Source: Enterococcus haemoperoxidus ATCC BAA-382 (lineage in GTDB: Bacteria > Bacillota > Bacilli > Lactobacillales > Enterococcaceae). Taken from it: a DNA stretch of 64,000 bases. This document shows positions 44,445 through 53,451 of this stretch, one piece after another. The stretch covers positions 941,464-1,005,463 of the forward strand of contig NZ_KE136479.1 in NCBI RefSeq assembly GCF_000407165.1, written 5' to 3'. The translations under genes were made by a program, and so were the position numbers. Numbering within the stretch: position 1 is the stretch's first letter; every line of letters starts with the position of its first letter. The notes under the pieces are model-generated. The model searched no databases. It saw only the letters and a program-made list of their open reading frames with translations, and had not been told where the DNA came from.

Positions 44445-44492
44445 AAAAAAGTGATCTGGAGAATTTTGTTTAATCATCCTAATCACTTTTTT
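44445..44492. terminator. Bidirectional terminator
   Basis: AAAAAAGTGAT (44445) and ATCACTTTTTTT (44481) between convergent genes. Confidence 0.7.
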
Positions 44493-44499
44493 TGTAAAA

Positions 44500-45585
44500 C
44501 TAACGATTATTATTTATAAAAATCTTTTCATAAAGCCAAGTATTCAATTTTAACTCAACTTTAGCATCACCAAGATTTGGGGCTTTGTCTACTAACGTTC
44601 TTCCTATTTCCAAACAATCTAAAGCAGCTTGGGTATCCTTTTGAACAAAATAATTATAAGCTGCTTCTATTCGTTTATTTCCCATTAAAGGCTGCTTTAA
44701 GCTCATTTTCACTTTTTTATCGGACCAGAGTTGAGAGAGTCTAGGATCATCTGGATTAGTGATGGCTAAGGAGAAAATAAGTTCTTTTTTTACTTCTATT
44801 TGATATACAGAAATCAAGTCATCTAGCCGTTTCCACAGCGATTCCACATGGTCATTTAAGCGTTGCCAATCGAATGCTTCTGCTGACCGTGCGATTTGTA
44901 AAAAATGTTGATACTCATTGAAGTAGGTTTGGGAAGACTCAGAGGGGACTATCTCGAAATAAGTATTCGGAAGTTCGAGATACGTCATCCCTTGATTCAG
45001 CAGATAGTTTACTTCAAATTGGATATATAGCAAGTACTGTTGCTCTTCGCTAGAAGAGGCTACTTTTAGACTCATGCCATCATTGAAACCAAAAGGATAA
45101 GCATTTGTGACAGCCATAAAGAGTCCTACAATGACAAAAGTTGCAGCAATCAACGAATGAGGGACAAATAAAATAATGGCGATGATGCTCGTTATTAAAT
45201 TTGCTAAAACGCCTCCGAGCAAATATAGTCGAAAAGGAAATTTTCCTTTTTCATAAAGTGGGGGAGCCATCAAACATTGCCCCAAAGTTCCTGGAACTTT
45301 CAAACGACGAAAGACGATTGAACCATCATTTTGCCAAACCCACATAAAAGAAAAAATCCGATAACTCACCATTTTATATCCAGTTAATTTTCCAAAAATC
45401 CCGTGTCCTGCTTCGTGAATAATGATATGAAAGATAAAAGAAACAACCAACGCAAGGGAAAAAATCACCATATCAAAGCCCGAAAAAGCAGTTTTTTCAA
45501 TTAGATAACCACCAAAATACCCGATCGTGGCCCCGAGTCCTGTCATTGCTAAAATAGTTCCAACTTGTTTCACTTTCTTTTTCAT
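44500..45585 (-). CDS. M50-like membrane metalloprotease
   Basis: 361 residues. N-terminal half has five to six membrane helices with the zinc site HEAGH in IIIHEAGHGIFGKLTGY, and a second conserved segment NAYPFGFNDG supplying the third ligand (Asp). The C-terminal about 170 residues are a cytoplasmic helical (TPR-like) region. Resembles site-2-type intramembrane proteases that clear signal peptides or anti-sigma factors. Substrate unknown. GGAGG precedes the ATG. Monocistronic. Confidence 0.75.
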   Translation of the reverse strand: MKKKVKQVGTILAMTGLGATIGYFGGYLIEKTAFSGFDMVIFSLALVVSFIFHIIIHEAGHGIFGKLTGYKMVSYRIFSFMWVWQNDGSIVFRRLKVPGTLGQCLMAPPLYEKGKFPFRLYLLGGVLANLITSIIAIILFVPHSLIAATFVIVGLFMAVTNAYPFGFNDGMSLKVASSSEEQQYLLYIQFEVNYLLNQGMTYLELPNTYFEIVPSESSQTYFNEYQHFLQIARSAEAFDWQRLNDHVESLWKRLDDLISVYQIEVKKELIFSLAITNPDDPRLSQLWSDKKVKMSLKQPLMGNKRIEAAYNYFVQKDTQAALDCLEIGRTLVDKAPNLGDAKVELKLNTWLYEKIFINNNR

Positions 45586-45810
45586 AGTTTACCTCCTTTT
45601 TATATCTATTTTACCTTAAAAAAAGGTTTAAAACGAAATGATTTTAAAACAAAGTGGGTTAAGACAAGAAGTCTCTATTTAGAGGATGTATTTTAAGAAG
45701 GAACGAAACAAAACAATAAAGTGCTTAATTTCTTTACTTTTGAATAGCCTCATGTTACGATTTTGTTGTTGTCATGATAATGATGACCATTAAAAATTAA
45801 ATAGAACCCA

Positions 45811-45896
45811 TCACAAAGGGGAGCCATGGCTGAGAATGAGTAATAACTCTAAACCCTTGAACCTGTTCGTTAGTACGAGCGTAGGAATTGTGATGG
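45811..45896 (+). promoter_or_regulatory. TPP (THI-box) riboswitch
   Basis: CACAAAGGGGAGCC, GGCTGAGAATGA, ACCCTTGAACCTG and GTAGGAATTGTG occur in canonical order. A hairpin GGAGTAAA/TTTACTCC and a CTCCTTTGTG segment able to pair with the riboswitch 5' side follow before thiT's GGGAGG. High TPP should switch thiT off. Confidence 0.95.
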
Positions 45897-45957
45897 AGTA
45901 AATAAATACTTTTACTCCTCCTTTGTGAATTGGTCGTTCTAAAGGGAGGATTTTTTT

Positions 45958-46557
45958 ATGCAAAGAACATCAGAGTTACGAGTTTGGATCGAAGGGACAA
46001 TCGTGGCGGCAATTGCGATGGTTTTATCTTTTATTCCAACGAATGTCGGCAGTAGTTTTTCAATATCTTTGGGGATGATCCCAATCACGCTGTATGCGTT
46101 GCGAAGGGGGACAAAGGCTGGATTTTTTTCAGCTTTTATCTGGGGATTACTGCACTTTCCGTTAGCTCAAGTTTATTATTTAATGCCTGCCCAAGTAATT
46201 ATTGAATATATTTTAGCTTTCGGTTTTGCAGGTTTTGCAGGTATGTATAGTAGTAAATTGAAGCAATCAATCCGAGAGAAAGAGTACATGAAAAGCGGTC
46301 GGATTATTATTTATGCTTCTTTTTTAGGTACGCTTATGCGTTATTTTTGGCACTTTATTGCAGGTGTTCTCTTTTGGGGAAGCTTTGCACTTTGGGGGAT
46401 GAATCCTTGGTTGTTTTCATTCGTTATGAATGGACTAAGTGGTCTAGCAACAGCGATTGTGACCTCAGTGGTGTTACTGTTACTACTTAAAATCAATCCT
46501 ACATTATTTCTTTCAGAAAATAGGGTGCAAATGAGTCAACATGATAAACAAATTTAA
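45958..46557 (+). CDS. thiT: Thiamine ECF transporter S component
   Basis: 199 residues, six membrane helices. ThiT features: LRVWIEGTIVAAIAMVLSFIP, SISLGMIPITLYALRRG, WGLLHFPLAQVYYLMP, and aromatic/acidic residues for thiamine binding in EYILAFGFAG. Partners with the shared EcfAA'T module, encoded elsewhere. Located directly under the TPP riboswitch, which confirms the assignment. A terminator follows. Confidence 0.95.
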   Translation: MQRTSELRVWIEGTIVAAIAMVLSFIPTNVGSSFSISLGMIPITLYALRRGTKAGFFSAFIWGLLHFPLAQVYYLMPAQVIIEYILAFGFAGFAGMYSSKLKQSIREKEYMKSGRIIIYASFLGTLMRYFWHFIAGVLFWGSFALWGMNPWLFSFVMNGLSGLATAIVTSVVLLLLLKINPTLFLSENRVQMSQHDKQI

Positions 46558-46579
46558 TGACAGAAGTAGTTAAGTAGTC

Positions 46580-46612
46580 TGGGCTAAAACGTAACAAGTT
46601 TTAGCTCTTTTT
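46580..46612 (+). terminator. Terminator of thiT
   Basis: GGGCTAAAAC and GTTTTAGCTC arms followed by TTTTTTATTTTT. The remaining 46613-46896 is AT-rich with nothing recognised. Confidence 0.75.
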
Positions 46613-46910
46613 TATTTTTGTAATAATTGAAACCGAAAATAAGATAAAAGGGACTTACTTTCTTTTTATTTATATCTGCACTAAATAATTCAAGCGTAGG
46701 TTAATTATTTGTTTGAAAAGAATAACTCAAGTAGAATAAAATTATAATAATTTGGCTAAGTAAGGAAGTTAGTAAATGACCTATATGCTGAGGGTAATGA
46801 TTTACTCGATGCGTTAAAAAATGTGTAGGCTTTTCTGATTTTAGATAAGCACTTCAAAACTGGAAAAGTATCTAAACAGAAATTAAATACTAATTTGAGG
46901 AGTGTTTTTA

Positions 46911-48218
46911 ATGTCTAAAAATCCCACTTTATTTGAGCCTATTCACTGGAAAAGAAATTTTTATTTGTTTCTAACAGGACAATTTTTATCAGGAATTACA
47001 AGTATGGTTGTACAATACGCGATTATTTGGTACCTTACAAAGACAACAGGTTCGGCAACGGTTTTGAGTTTAGCAATGTTATTGGGAATGCTGCCAATGG
47101 TTTTATTGAGTCCGTTTACGGGTCCTTTGATCGATCGTTGGAATAAAAAAATATTGTTAGTTGTGACCGATATCGTCGTAGCGATTTTTGCAATAATTTT
47201 ATCGATCACTGGTACACTTTCACCTGAATTTCCATTGTGGTTAGTATTTGTTTCATTATTGATCCGTTCAATTGCACAAACGTTTCAAATGCCAACGATA
47301 CAGTCAATTCTACCAACGATGGTGCCAGAAGAGGAATTGACTAAAGTCAATGGACAATTTAGTATGGTGCAATCAGCAAATTTCATTATCGCGCCTGCTT
47401 TGGGAGCGGTTCTTTATTCTATAGTCCCTATGAATTTCTTGATTTTATTAGACGTACTTGGGGCAGTTTTTGGCGTTGGATTACTTCTTTTAGTTACGAT
47501 TCCACGCATCACTTCAGAAGGCGAACCGATTCACCTTTTAGCAGATACAAAATTTGGCTTTAAAAAATTGTTTGAAAATAAAGGACTTTGGTATATTACA
47601 ATCGTTGGAGCAATCTTTATGCTGCTATTTATGCCTGCAGCGAGTTTATATCCGTTGATGACGATGAATTATTTTAATGGATCAGTGGGACAAGCAGGGC
47701 TTGTTGAAGTGGTTTATTCAGTTGGAATGCTGATCGGAGGTGCTGTGATTGGAATTTTTGGGAATTGGAAAAACCGTATGAATCTGATCTTTTTTGCTTA
47801 TGCTGTGATTGGCGTGACGATTAGCTTAAGTGGTTTTTTGCCACCGACAAGTAAAGGGTTTATCTATTTTATTCTCTTAAATGCCATTGCAGGTTTTGCT
47901 ACACCTTATTTTAACACCTTACTAATGGCAATGATCCAGCAAAGTTATGAACCGAACGTTTTAGGGCGGGTGTTGGGTGTATTAAATTCTTTGATGAGTA
48001 TTACTGGTCCAGTAGGCTTACTATTTGCTGGCCCATTAGCGGATAAAATAGGTGTAGAAAAGATGTTTGTGATTGCTGGATTTGGTGCGATTATATGTGG
48101 AGTGATCAATTTTATGATACCAGTTGCTAGAAATTATGATAAAGAATTGCAGAAAAAAATATTGGAAGAAAAAGAGCGAGAAGAAGAAAATGAACAGGTA
48201 GAATCACCTGATATATAG
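46911..48218 (+). CDS. MFS transporter (macrolide-efflux type)
   Basis: 435 residues from ATG 46911 (GAGGAG eight bases upstream; the in-frame GTG at 46902 overlaps that site). Twelve membrane helices; motif A variant SPFTGPLIDRWNKK between TM2 and TM3; QSILPTMVPEEEL typical of the MefA/MFS_3 group; an acidic C-terminal tail. Probably a drug or metabolite exporter. Monocistronic. Confidence 0.85.
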   Translation: MSKNPTLFEPIHWKRNFYLFLTGQFLSGITSMVVQYAIIWYLTKTTGSATVLSLAMLLGMLPMVLLSPFTGPLIDRWNKKILLVVTDIVVAIFAIILSITGTLSPEFPLWLVFVSLLIRSIAQTFQMPTIQSILPTMVPEEELTKVNGQFSMVQSANFIIAPALGAVLYSIVPMNFLILLDVLGAVFGVGLLLLVTIPRITSEGEPIHLLADTKFGFKKLFENKGLWYITIVGAIFMLLFMPAASLYPLMTMNYFNGSVGQAGLVEVVYSVGMLIGGAVIGIFGNWKNRMNLIFFAYAVIGVTISLSGFLPPTSKGFIYFILLNAIAGFATPYFNTLLMAMIQQSYEPNVLGRVLGVLNSLMSITGPVGLLFAGPLADKIGVEKMFVIAGFGAIICGVINFMIPVARNYDKELQKKILEEKEREEENEQVESPDI

Positions 48219-48286
48219 AAATATGCTGAAGAAAGTAAGAATGGTTGAATAATTAGTGTATTGTTTTTTGTGTCTATCTAAATTAA

Positions 48287-48324
48287 AAAGTGCATGTTCA
48301 CTCTGGGTGAATGCACTTTTCAAT
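48287..48324. terminator. Hairpin terminator
   Basis: AAAAAGTGCA...TTCA and TGAA...TGCACTTTT arms between convergent genes. Confidence 0.65.
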
Positions 48325-48398
48325 ACATTTTATAAAATGAATAGAGCGAAAATGTAAACCTAATATAAGTGATTTAAATGATCCTAGCGACTACACTA

Positions 48399-48800
48399 TT
48401 ATTCTTTAACTGCTTTAAACAAAACTTGAAAGAAATAAGCTAATCCTACCGTAATGATGATATGACCCAACCCAGCGATTCCTGAGATAGCCGCAGATTC
48501 TGGATAATCTAACACTTGTAAAACACCGCGAACAATCATTAGCAGTAATGTGACCCCTAACCCAATATTATAAATAATATAGAATTTTTTATAATTTTTT
48601 TCTTTACTCAATTGAAAATTCTTCTCTAAAAGTAAAACAATCAAGAAAAAGAACATTCCTAAAATCAAGACATGTGTGTGTAAAACACTAAGTTGTGTTT
48701 CACCAGTAAAACCTGTCCATTTCGTAAATTCACGATAAAAAATACCAGCCAACAATCCGAATATCATATAAGACATGCTTACTCTAACTAACTTTTTCAT
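48399..48800 (-). CDS. DUF2871 membrane protein
   Basis: 133 residues with four membrane helices. Family features: MSYMIFGLLAGIFYREFTK, LSVLHTHVLILGMFFF with conserved HTH, and GLGHIIITVGLAYFF. Histidines within the membrane recall haem-binding folds, but the family has no known function. GAGGTGG precedes the ATG. Confidence 0.75.
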   Translation of the reverse strand: MKKLVRVSMSYMIFGLLAGIFYREFTKWTGFTGETQLSVLHTHVLILGMFFFLIVLLLEKNFQLSKEKNYKKFYIIYNIGLGVTLLLMIVRGVLQVLDYPESAAISGIAGLGHIIITVGLAYFFQVLFKAVKE

Positions 48801-48970
48801 TATCCACCTCTAATTTTATTTTTCAAACACCTTAACTATAGCAAAGTGAGTAGTTAATTTCTATGTATTTGCTTTTAAACTAAAGCGAAAAATACTATGC
48901 ATTTTAGATACGCTTTTTTTTCATATCTTATATAATGAATGAAAGACAAAGACAAATTGGAGTGATACAG

Positions 48971-50629
48971 ATGACAATCAAACGTACTTGGTGGAAAGAA
49001 GCAGTTGGTTATCAGATCTATCCAAGAAGTTTTATGGATACAAATGATGATGGTATTGGTGATTTAAATGGTATTCGCTCAAAGCTAGATTACCTCAAGG
49101 ATTTAGGAATTGGCTTTATTTGGATCACACCGATTTATGAATCACCTAATGTTGATAATGGTTATGATATCAGCAACTACCAAGAGATCCTTAAGACATT
49201 TGGTACAATGGAAGAATTCGAGTTACTGTTGAAAGAAGCACATGAATTAGAGATCAAAGTTATTATGGATTTGGTCATCAACCATACATCGAATCAGCAC
49301 CCATGGTTTATAGAATCAAGATCATCGCTTAAAGACGATTATAGAGACTATTATATTTGGTCAGACGGAAAGATCGATGGTCCGCCAAATGACTGGGTTT
49401 CGATTTTTGGTGGCTCTGCATGGGAATTTGATGACACGACAAATCAGTATTATCTCCATGTTTTTGCTAAAGAACAACCTGATTTGAATTGGGAAAATCC
49501 ACGAGTGAAAAGAGACCTATTTTCAATGGTCGACTGGTGGCTTGATAAAGGGATCGATGGTTTTCGTGTTGATGCGATTTCACATATCAAAAAAGCTCCA
49601 TTAGAAACATCTTCAACCAACGATCCATTTGAATCATTTAAAAATGTACCTGGGATTGAAACGCATTTAAAGGAATTGAGAGATGTTTTTAAAAAGCGTG
49701 ATATACTAACGGTTGGAGAAGCCAATGGTGTTAGTGCTACGCAAGCGCATCAATGGGTGGGAGACAAAGAAGGCTATTTCAATATGTTATTTGAATTCGA
49801 TCATATCTCACTTTGGAATAAAGAGGAACATGAAACTTTAGATGTTATTCATTTTAAACAGTCACTTACGGCTTGGCAAGAAGCGCTGGCAGATGGAGCA
49901 GGTTGGAATGCTTTGTATATGGAAAATCACGATATTCCTCGTTCGGTATCTAGTTTTGGTAGCGAAGAAACGGTATTTTGGCAAGCATCGGCAAAAGCGT
50001 TAGCACTGACTTTTCTGTTACTACAAGGCACACCATTCATTTACCAAGGACAAGAAATCGGTATGACAAATATGCCGTTTACTTCTATTGAAGAGATTGA
50101 TGCAGTCGATACTAAAAATTTTTATTATGAAATGATTCATACAGGTGTTGATCCTTTAAAAGCGATGAATGTCATCCGCCGAACGGCCAGAGATAATTCG
50201 AGAACACCTATGCAATGGACGGCAGAAGAATATGCAGGATTTTCTAAACGAAAACCTTGGATAGTTCTTAATCCTAATAAGCAAAAAATCAATGTTTTAG
50301 ATGAGTCAACAGATCCAAATTCTGTTTTGAATTTTTATAAAGAAGTTATTCAGTTAAGGAACAATAATGAAGCATTGATTTATGGTCGTTACAAACTGTA
50401 CTTACCCGAGCATCCACAGCTGTTTGTCTACGGACGTCGTTTGGGTACAGAGCGGTTTGTGATTATTATCAACTTATCCAAAGACTTTGCATCGGCAGAT
50501 CTTCCCGAAAATGTTCAGATCGAAGACTGGGAGCTCCAGCTATGCAATCTGACAGATCACACAATCCATCAACATACAATGTTTGCGCCTTATGAAGCAC
50601 GAGTATACAAACATAAAGTTAGTGAGTAA
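48971..50629 (+). CDS. GH13 alpha-glucosidase, probably alpha-1,4-specific
   Basis: 552 residues from ATG 48971 (GGAG about eight bases upstream). The earlier in-frame ATG at 48935 overlaps a TATAAT box at 48931 and is rejected. Catalytic residues: nucleophile in GFRVDAISHI, acid/base in LTVGEANG, and Asp in MENHDIPR. The residue after the nucleophile is Ala, which in this family goes with exo-alpha-1,4-glucosidases rather than oligo-1,6-glucosidases (Val). Intracellular; no signal peptide. Likely degrades malto-oligosaccharides. Stands alone. Confidence 0.85.
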   Translation: MTIKRTWWKEAVGYQIYPRSFMDTNDDGIGDLNGIRSKLDYLKDLGIGFIWITPIYESPNVDNGYDISNYQEILKTFGTMEEFELLLKEAHELEIKVIMDLVINHTSNQHPWFIESRSSLKDDYRDYYIWSDGKIDGPPNDWVSIFGGSAWEFDDTTNQYYLHVFAKEQPDLNWENPRVKRDLFSMVDWWLDKGIDGFRVDAISHIKKAPLETSSTNDPFESFKNVPGIETHLKELRDVFKKRDILTVGEANGVSATQAHQWVGDKEGYFNMLFEFDHISLWNKEEHETLDVIHFKQSLTAWQEALADGAGWNALYMENHDIPRSVSSFGSEETVFWQASAKALALTFLLLQGTPFIYQGQEIGMTNMPFTSIEEIDAVDTKNFYYEMIHTGVDPLKAMNVIRRTARDNSRTPMQWTAEEYAGFSKRKPWIVLNPNKQKINVLDESTDPNSVLNFYKEVIQLRNNNEALIYGRYKLYLPEHPQLFVYGRRLGTERFVIIINLSKDFASADLPENVQIEDWELQLCNLTDHTIHQHTMFAPYEARVYKHKVSE

Positions 50630-50635
50630 AAAACT

Positions 50636-50674
50636 AAGTTGTTTTCTTTCATTGAAAAGAAAGCAACTTTTTTT
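50636..50674 (+). terminator. Terminator of the alpha-glucosidase gene
   Basis: AAGTTGTTTTCTTT and AAAAGAAAGCAACTT arms followed by TTTTTT. Confidence 0.75.
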
Positions 50675-50829
50675 AGAGATGAAACAAAAAAATGATTTAA
50701 TTGGAATAAGAAAATAGAACACTGAGCACTAACAAGTTTTTTTTTTAGAAAATTTCCAATTTTTCATTGCTTTTTTTTTCTAGGTGGCGTAACTTTAAAG
50801 ATATAAATTTTGAAAATGAGGGATACAGT

Positions 50830-52047
50830 ATGAGAAATTTTGAAAAATCCAACAAACTTGATGGTGTAAGTTATGATGTACGTGGTCCGGTTTTAGAAGA
50901 AGCGGACAGAATGCATGAAGAAGGCATTCGCATTTTGAAACTTAATACTGGTAATCCCGCCCCCTTTGGTTTTGATGCGCCAAATGAAGTAGTTCGTGAC
51001 ATGATCATGAACGTTCGTAATTCAGAAGGCTATTCTGACTCGAAAGGAATCTTCTCAGCACGTAAAGCAATTGAGCAATATTGCCAAGTCAAGGGTTTTC
51101 CTAATGTGACGATCAATGATATTTATACAGGTAATGGTGTCAGTGAGCTGATCTCAATGTGTATGCAGGGGCTATTGAATAATGGCGATGAGGTTTTAGT
51201 ACCAATGCCGGACTATCCACTATGGACAGCGTCAATTTCATTAGCTGGTGGAAATCCTGTTCATTATATTTGTGATGAACAAGCAGAGTGGTACCCAGAT
51301 ATTGATGATATTAAATCCAAAGTTACGGCCAATACGAAAGCAATCGTGATCATCAATCCTAATAATCCGACAGGAGCGTTGTATCCTAAGGAAATCCTTG
51401 AACAAATCGTTGAAATTGCGAGACAAAACGATTTGATCATTTTCTCAGATGAAATCTATGACCGTTTAGTGATGGATGGTTTAACGCATATTCCGATTGC
51501 GACATTAGCACCTGATTTGTTTGTAGTTACATTAAATGGACTGTCAAAATCACATAGAGTTGCTGGTTTCCGTTGCGGCTGGATGGTACTTAGTGGAAAT
51601 AAAAAACATGTTAAAGGCTATATTGAAGGGCTAAATATGCTAGCTTCGATGCGTTTGTGTTCGAATGTATTATCTCAACAAATCATCCAAACAGCATTGG
51701 GTGGTTATCAAAGTGTGGATGACTTGTTATTGCCAGGAGGCAGGATTTATGAACAGCGGGAATACATTTATAATGCAATCAATGATATCCCAGGACTTTC
51801 TGCTGTAAAACCCAAAGCTGCTTTTTATATTTTCCCAAAAATCGATACCGCTCGTTTTAATATTTATGATGATGAAAAATTTGTTCTTGATTTTTTACAT
51901 GAGCACCATATTCTACTTGTACATGGTGGTGGTTTCAACTGGACACAACCTGACCATTTTAGAATCGTGTACCTTCCAAAGATGGAAGATTTGAAATTTA
52001 CGACTGAAAAAATGCGTGAATTTTTAAGTACCTATAAGCAAAAATAA
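50830..52047 (+). CDS. PLP-dependent aminotransferase, AlaA-like
   Basis: 405 residues from ATG 50830 (GAGGG upstream). Fold-type I class I/II enzyme: NTGNPAPFGF, GNGVSELISM, NPNNPTGALY, SDEIYDRL, and the PLP lysine in LNGLSKSHRVAGFRCGW. Length and motifs resemble AlaA, the glutamate-pyruvate aminotransferase. The first 21 residues of the longer frame precede any ribosome binding site and are not included. A terminator follows. Substrate assignment is moderate. Confidence 0.85.
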   Translation: MRNFEKSNKLDGVSYDVRGPVLEEADRMHEEGIRILKLNTGNPAPFGFDAPNEVVRDMIMNVRNSEGYSDSKGIFSARKAIEQYCQVKGFPNVTINDIYTGNGVSELISMCMQGLLNNGDEVLVPMPDYPLWTASISLAGGNPVHYICDEQAEWYPDIDDIKSKVTANTKAIVIINPNNPTGALYPKEILEQIVEIARQNDLIIFSDEIYDRLVMDGLTHIPIATLAPDLFVVTLNGLSKSHRVAGFRCGWMVLSGNKKHVKGYIEGLNMLASMRLCSNVLSQQIIQTALGGYQSVDDLLLPGGRIYEQREYIYNAINDIPGLSAVKPKAAFYIFPKIDTARFNIYDDEKFVLDFLHEHHILLVHGGGFNWTQPDHFRIVYLPKMEDLKFTTEKMREFLSTYKQK

Positions 52048-52070
52048 GTGAATACATTTTGAAACTAAAA

Positions 52071-52110
52071 AGAGTGACTCAAAACTTTTCCAGTTTTGAG
52101 TCACTCTCAT
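52071..52110. terminator. Long hairpin between convergent genes
   Basis: Perfect 15-base arms AGAGTGACTCAAAAC (52071) and GTTTTGAGTCACTCT (52093). Confidence 0.7.
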
Positions 52111-52151
52111 TTTAAGAATGCGTCCTACAAAGAGCTATTGAAATGTCAACG

Positions 52152-52328
52152 TTACTCTGCAGTTTGACAATCTTTTTTACTAATTACCATACGATTTGTA
52201 TATTTTTCTTCCATATCCGGACTTGGATCCGAAACAACAACCAAATAAGCATTTTCATATTCTTTTTCGACATAGCCTTTATAACTGTTTTTTTCCCAAC
52301 TAAAGCTAATTCGTTTCTCCTGTATCAT
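52152..52328 (-). CDS. Small conserved-looking protein
   Basis: 58 residues from ATG 52328 (AAGGGGTG about eight bases upstream). Beta-rich, with ISFSWEKNSYKGYVEKEYENAYLVVVSDP, resembling short DUF2187-like barrels. The opposite-strand frame is less credible as it lacks a ribosome binding site. Divergent from the HTH-TPR regulator at 52521, with a palindrome between them. Function unknown. Confidence 0.55.
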   Translation of the reverse strand: MIQEKRISFSWEKNSYKGYVEKEYENAYLVVVSDPSPDMEEKYTNRMVISKKDCQTAE

Positions 52329-52434
52329 GAGTAACACCCCTTATTTGCAAAGTAAAATTAGTTTAAATCGTCTTGGTTTAGTGATAGGTAATGTTCTTGC
52401 AGTATATTATGCTATAAAGTACAATAAATGCATA

Positions 52435-52448
52435 ATGCGAATTCGCAT
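52435..52448. promoter_or_regulatory. 14-base perfect palindrome, candidate operator
   Basis: ATGCGAATTCGCAT lies in the divergent intergenic region between 52328 and 52521, about 70 bases before the regulator. Suitable as a binding site for the HTH-TPR regulator. Confidence 0.45.
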
Positions 52449-52520
52449 ATTTAGTTCTTTTTTAACAACAAAACGTTTTTATTGACAATAGCTAATTGAA
52501 ATTGACATAGGAGTGAGAGC

Positions 52521-53348
52521 ATGGATTCTTTTGGAGCAGTTATTAAAGAAATTCGTAAGAATAGAAAATTAACACAAAAAATGTTATCAGAAGACATTTG
52601 TTCACAAAGTGTATTGAGTAGGATAGAAAACAATGAAGAATTACCTAATGTAGTCGTGATGCAGCAGATTTGTCAACGTTTAGGCGTGACAATGGACCAA
52701 ATTATGCAGTTCAAATCAGATGAAGTTCGGTTGATTACTCAAATCTTTGAAAAAATAGCAGATTATTTTCGTCATAAAGAATACGAAAAAATAATGACTT
52801 ATATGGAAGATACTCAAATTGAAGAGCGGCTCCATCTTGATACAGATTGGCAACGGTATTATTATTATTTGGGTAGCTGTAAATTTTATCTTTGTAATGA
52901 TTATGAACAAGCAATATTGGATCTAAAAAAGGGTCTTTCATTTACTTATCAAGCAAACAAAGTGAATTTATCCGATTTTGAAATCCAAGTGATCAGCTGT
53001 ATTGGCAGCACGTATAGCAGTATTGGTAAAATTGCTGAAGCTGAAAAATACTTAAAGCTAAGCATTCATTACTTTCATAAATTACCAAATGAACGTGTGA
53101 CAGCTGAATTAACAAAAATATTTTATAATTATTCCAAGTTTCTAGCAGACCATAACCGTTTTGAAGAAGCACAAATCTATATCGATCAAGGAATTGTTTG
53201 GTCTAGGCATAGAAATAGTTACTATTTTTTAAGTGAATTATTTCAATTGAAAACCCAATTGATGTTTGTCAAAGGGAATACAGAACAAGCAGAAGAATAC
53301 CAACTTTTATCTGACCAAATCCGTCGTATTGAAACAATTAAAATCTAA
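52521..53348 (+). CDS. HTH-TPR regulator (PlcR/Rgg-like)
   Basis: 275 residues. XRE helix-turn-helix at 1-60 (IKEIRKNRKLTQKMLSEDICSQSVLSRIENN), followed by tetratricopeptide-like repeats (YYYYLGSCKFYLCNDYEQAI, IGSTYSSIGKIAEAEKYL, ILADHNRFEEAQIYI-type). PlcR-like members of the RRNPP group sense peptides, but no candidate peptide gene is seen next to it. GGAGTGAGAGC precedes the ATG. The palindrome at 52435 may be its own operator. Confidence 0.8.
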   Translation: MDSFGAVIKEIRKNRKLTQKMLSEDICSQSVLSRIENNEELPNVVVMQQICQRLGVTMDQIMQFKSDEVRLITQIFEKIADYFRHKEYEKIMTYMEDTQIEERLHLDTDWQRYYYYLGSCKFYLCNDYEQAILDLKKGLSFTYQANKVNLSDFEIQVISCIGSTYSSIGKIAEAEKYLKLSIHYFHKLPNERVTAELTKIFYNYSKFLADHNRFEEAQIYIDQGIVWSRHRNSYYFLSELFQLKTQLMFVKGNTEQAEEYQLLSDQIRRIETIKI

Positions 53349-53376
53349 GGAAAGTTAAGTAAATATTTTTTGAAAA

Positions 53377-53419
53377 GGTCTACACCATTCTTGACTTTAG
53401 CTGATTTTAAGAGTACGTT
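53377..53419 (+). promoter_or_regulatory. dre-like NagR operator and nagA promoter
   Basis: GGTCTACACC (53377-53386) differs by one base from the GGTCTAGACC core bound by DasR/NagR-type GntR regulators. Four bases later come TTGACT (53391) and TACGTT (53414) at 17-base spacing. Amino-sugar-responsive control of nagA is expected. Confidence 0.6.
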
Positions 53420-53451
53420 TAAAGTAGAAAATTAAAGAAAGAAGGATGAAG

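Noticed and set aside
52143-52334. Plus-strand 63-residue frame opposite the gene at 52152
   Set aside because: Phe/Ile-rich with no ribosome binding site; the minus-strand frame has both a site and a plausible protein.
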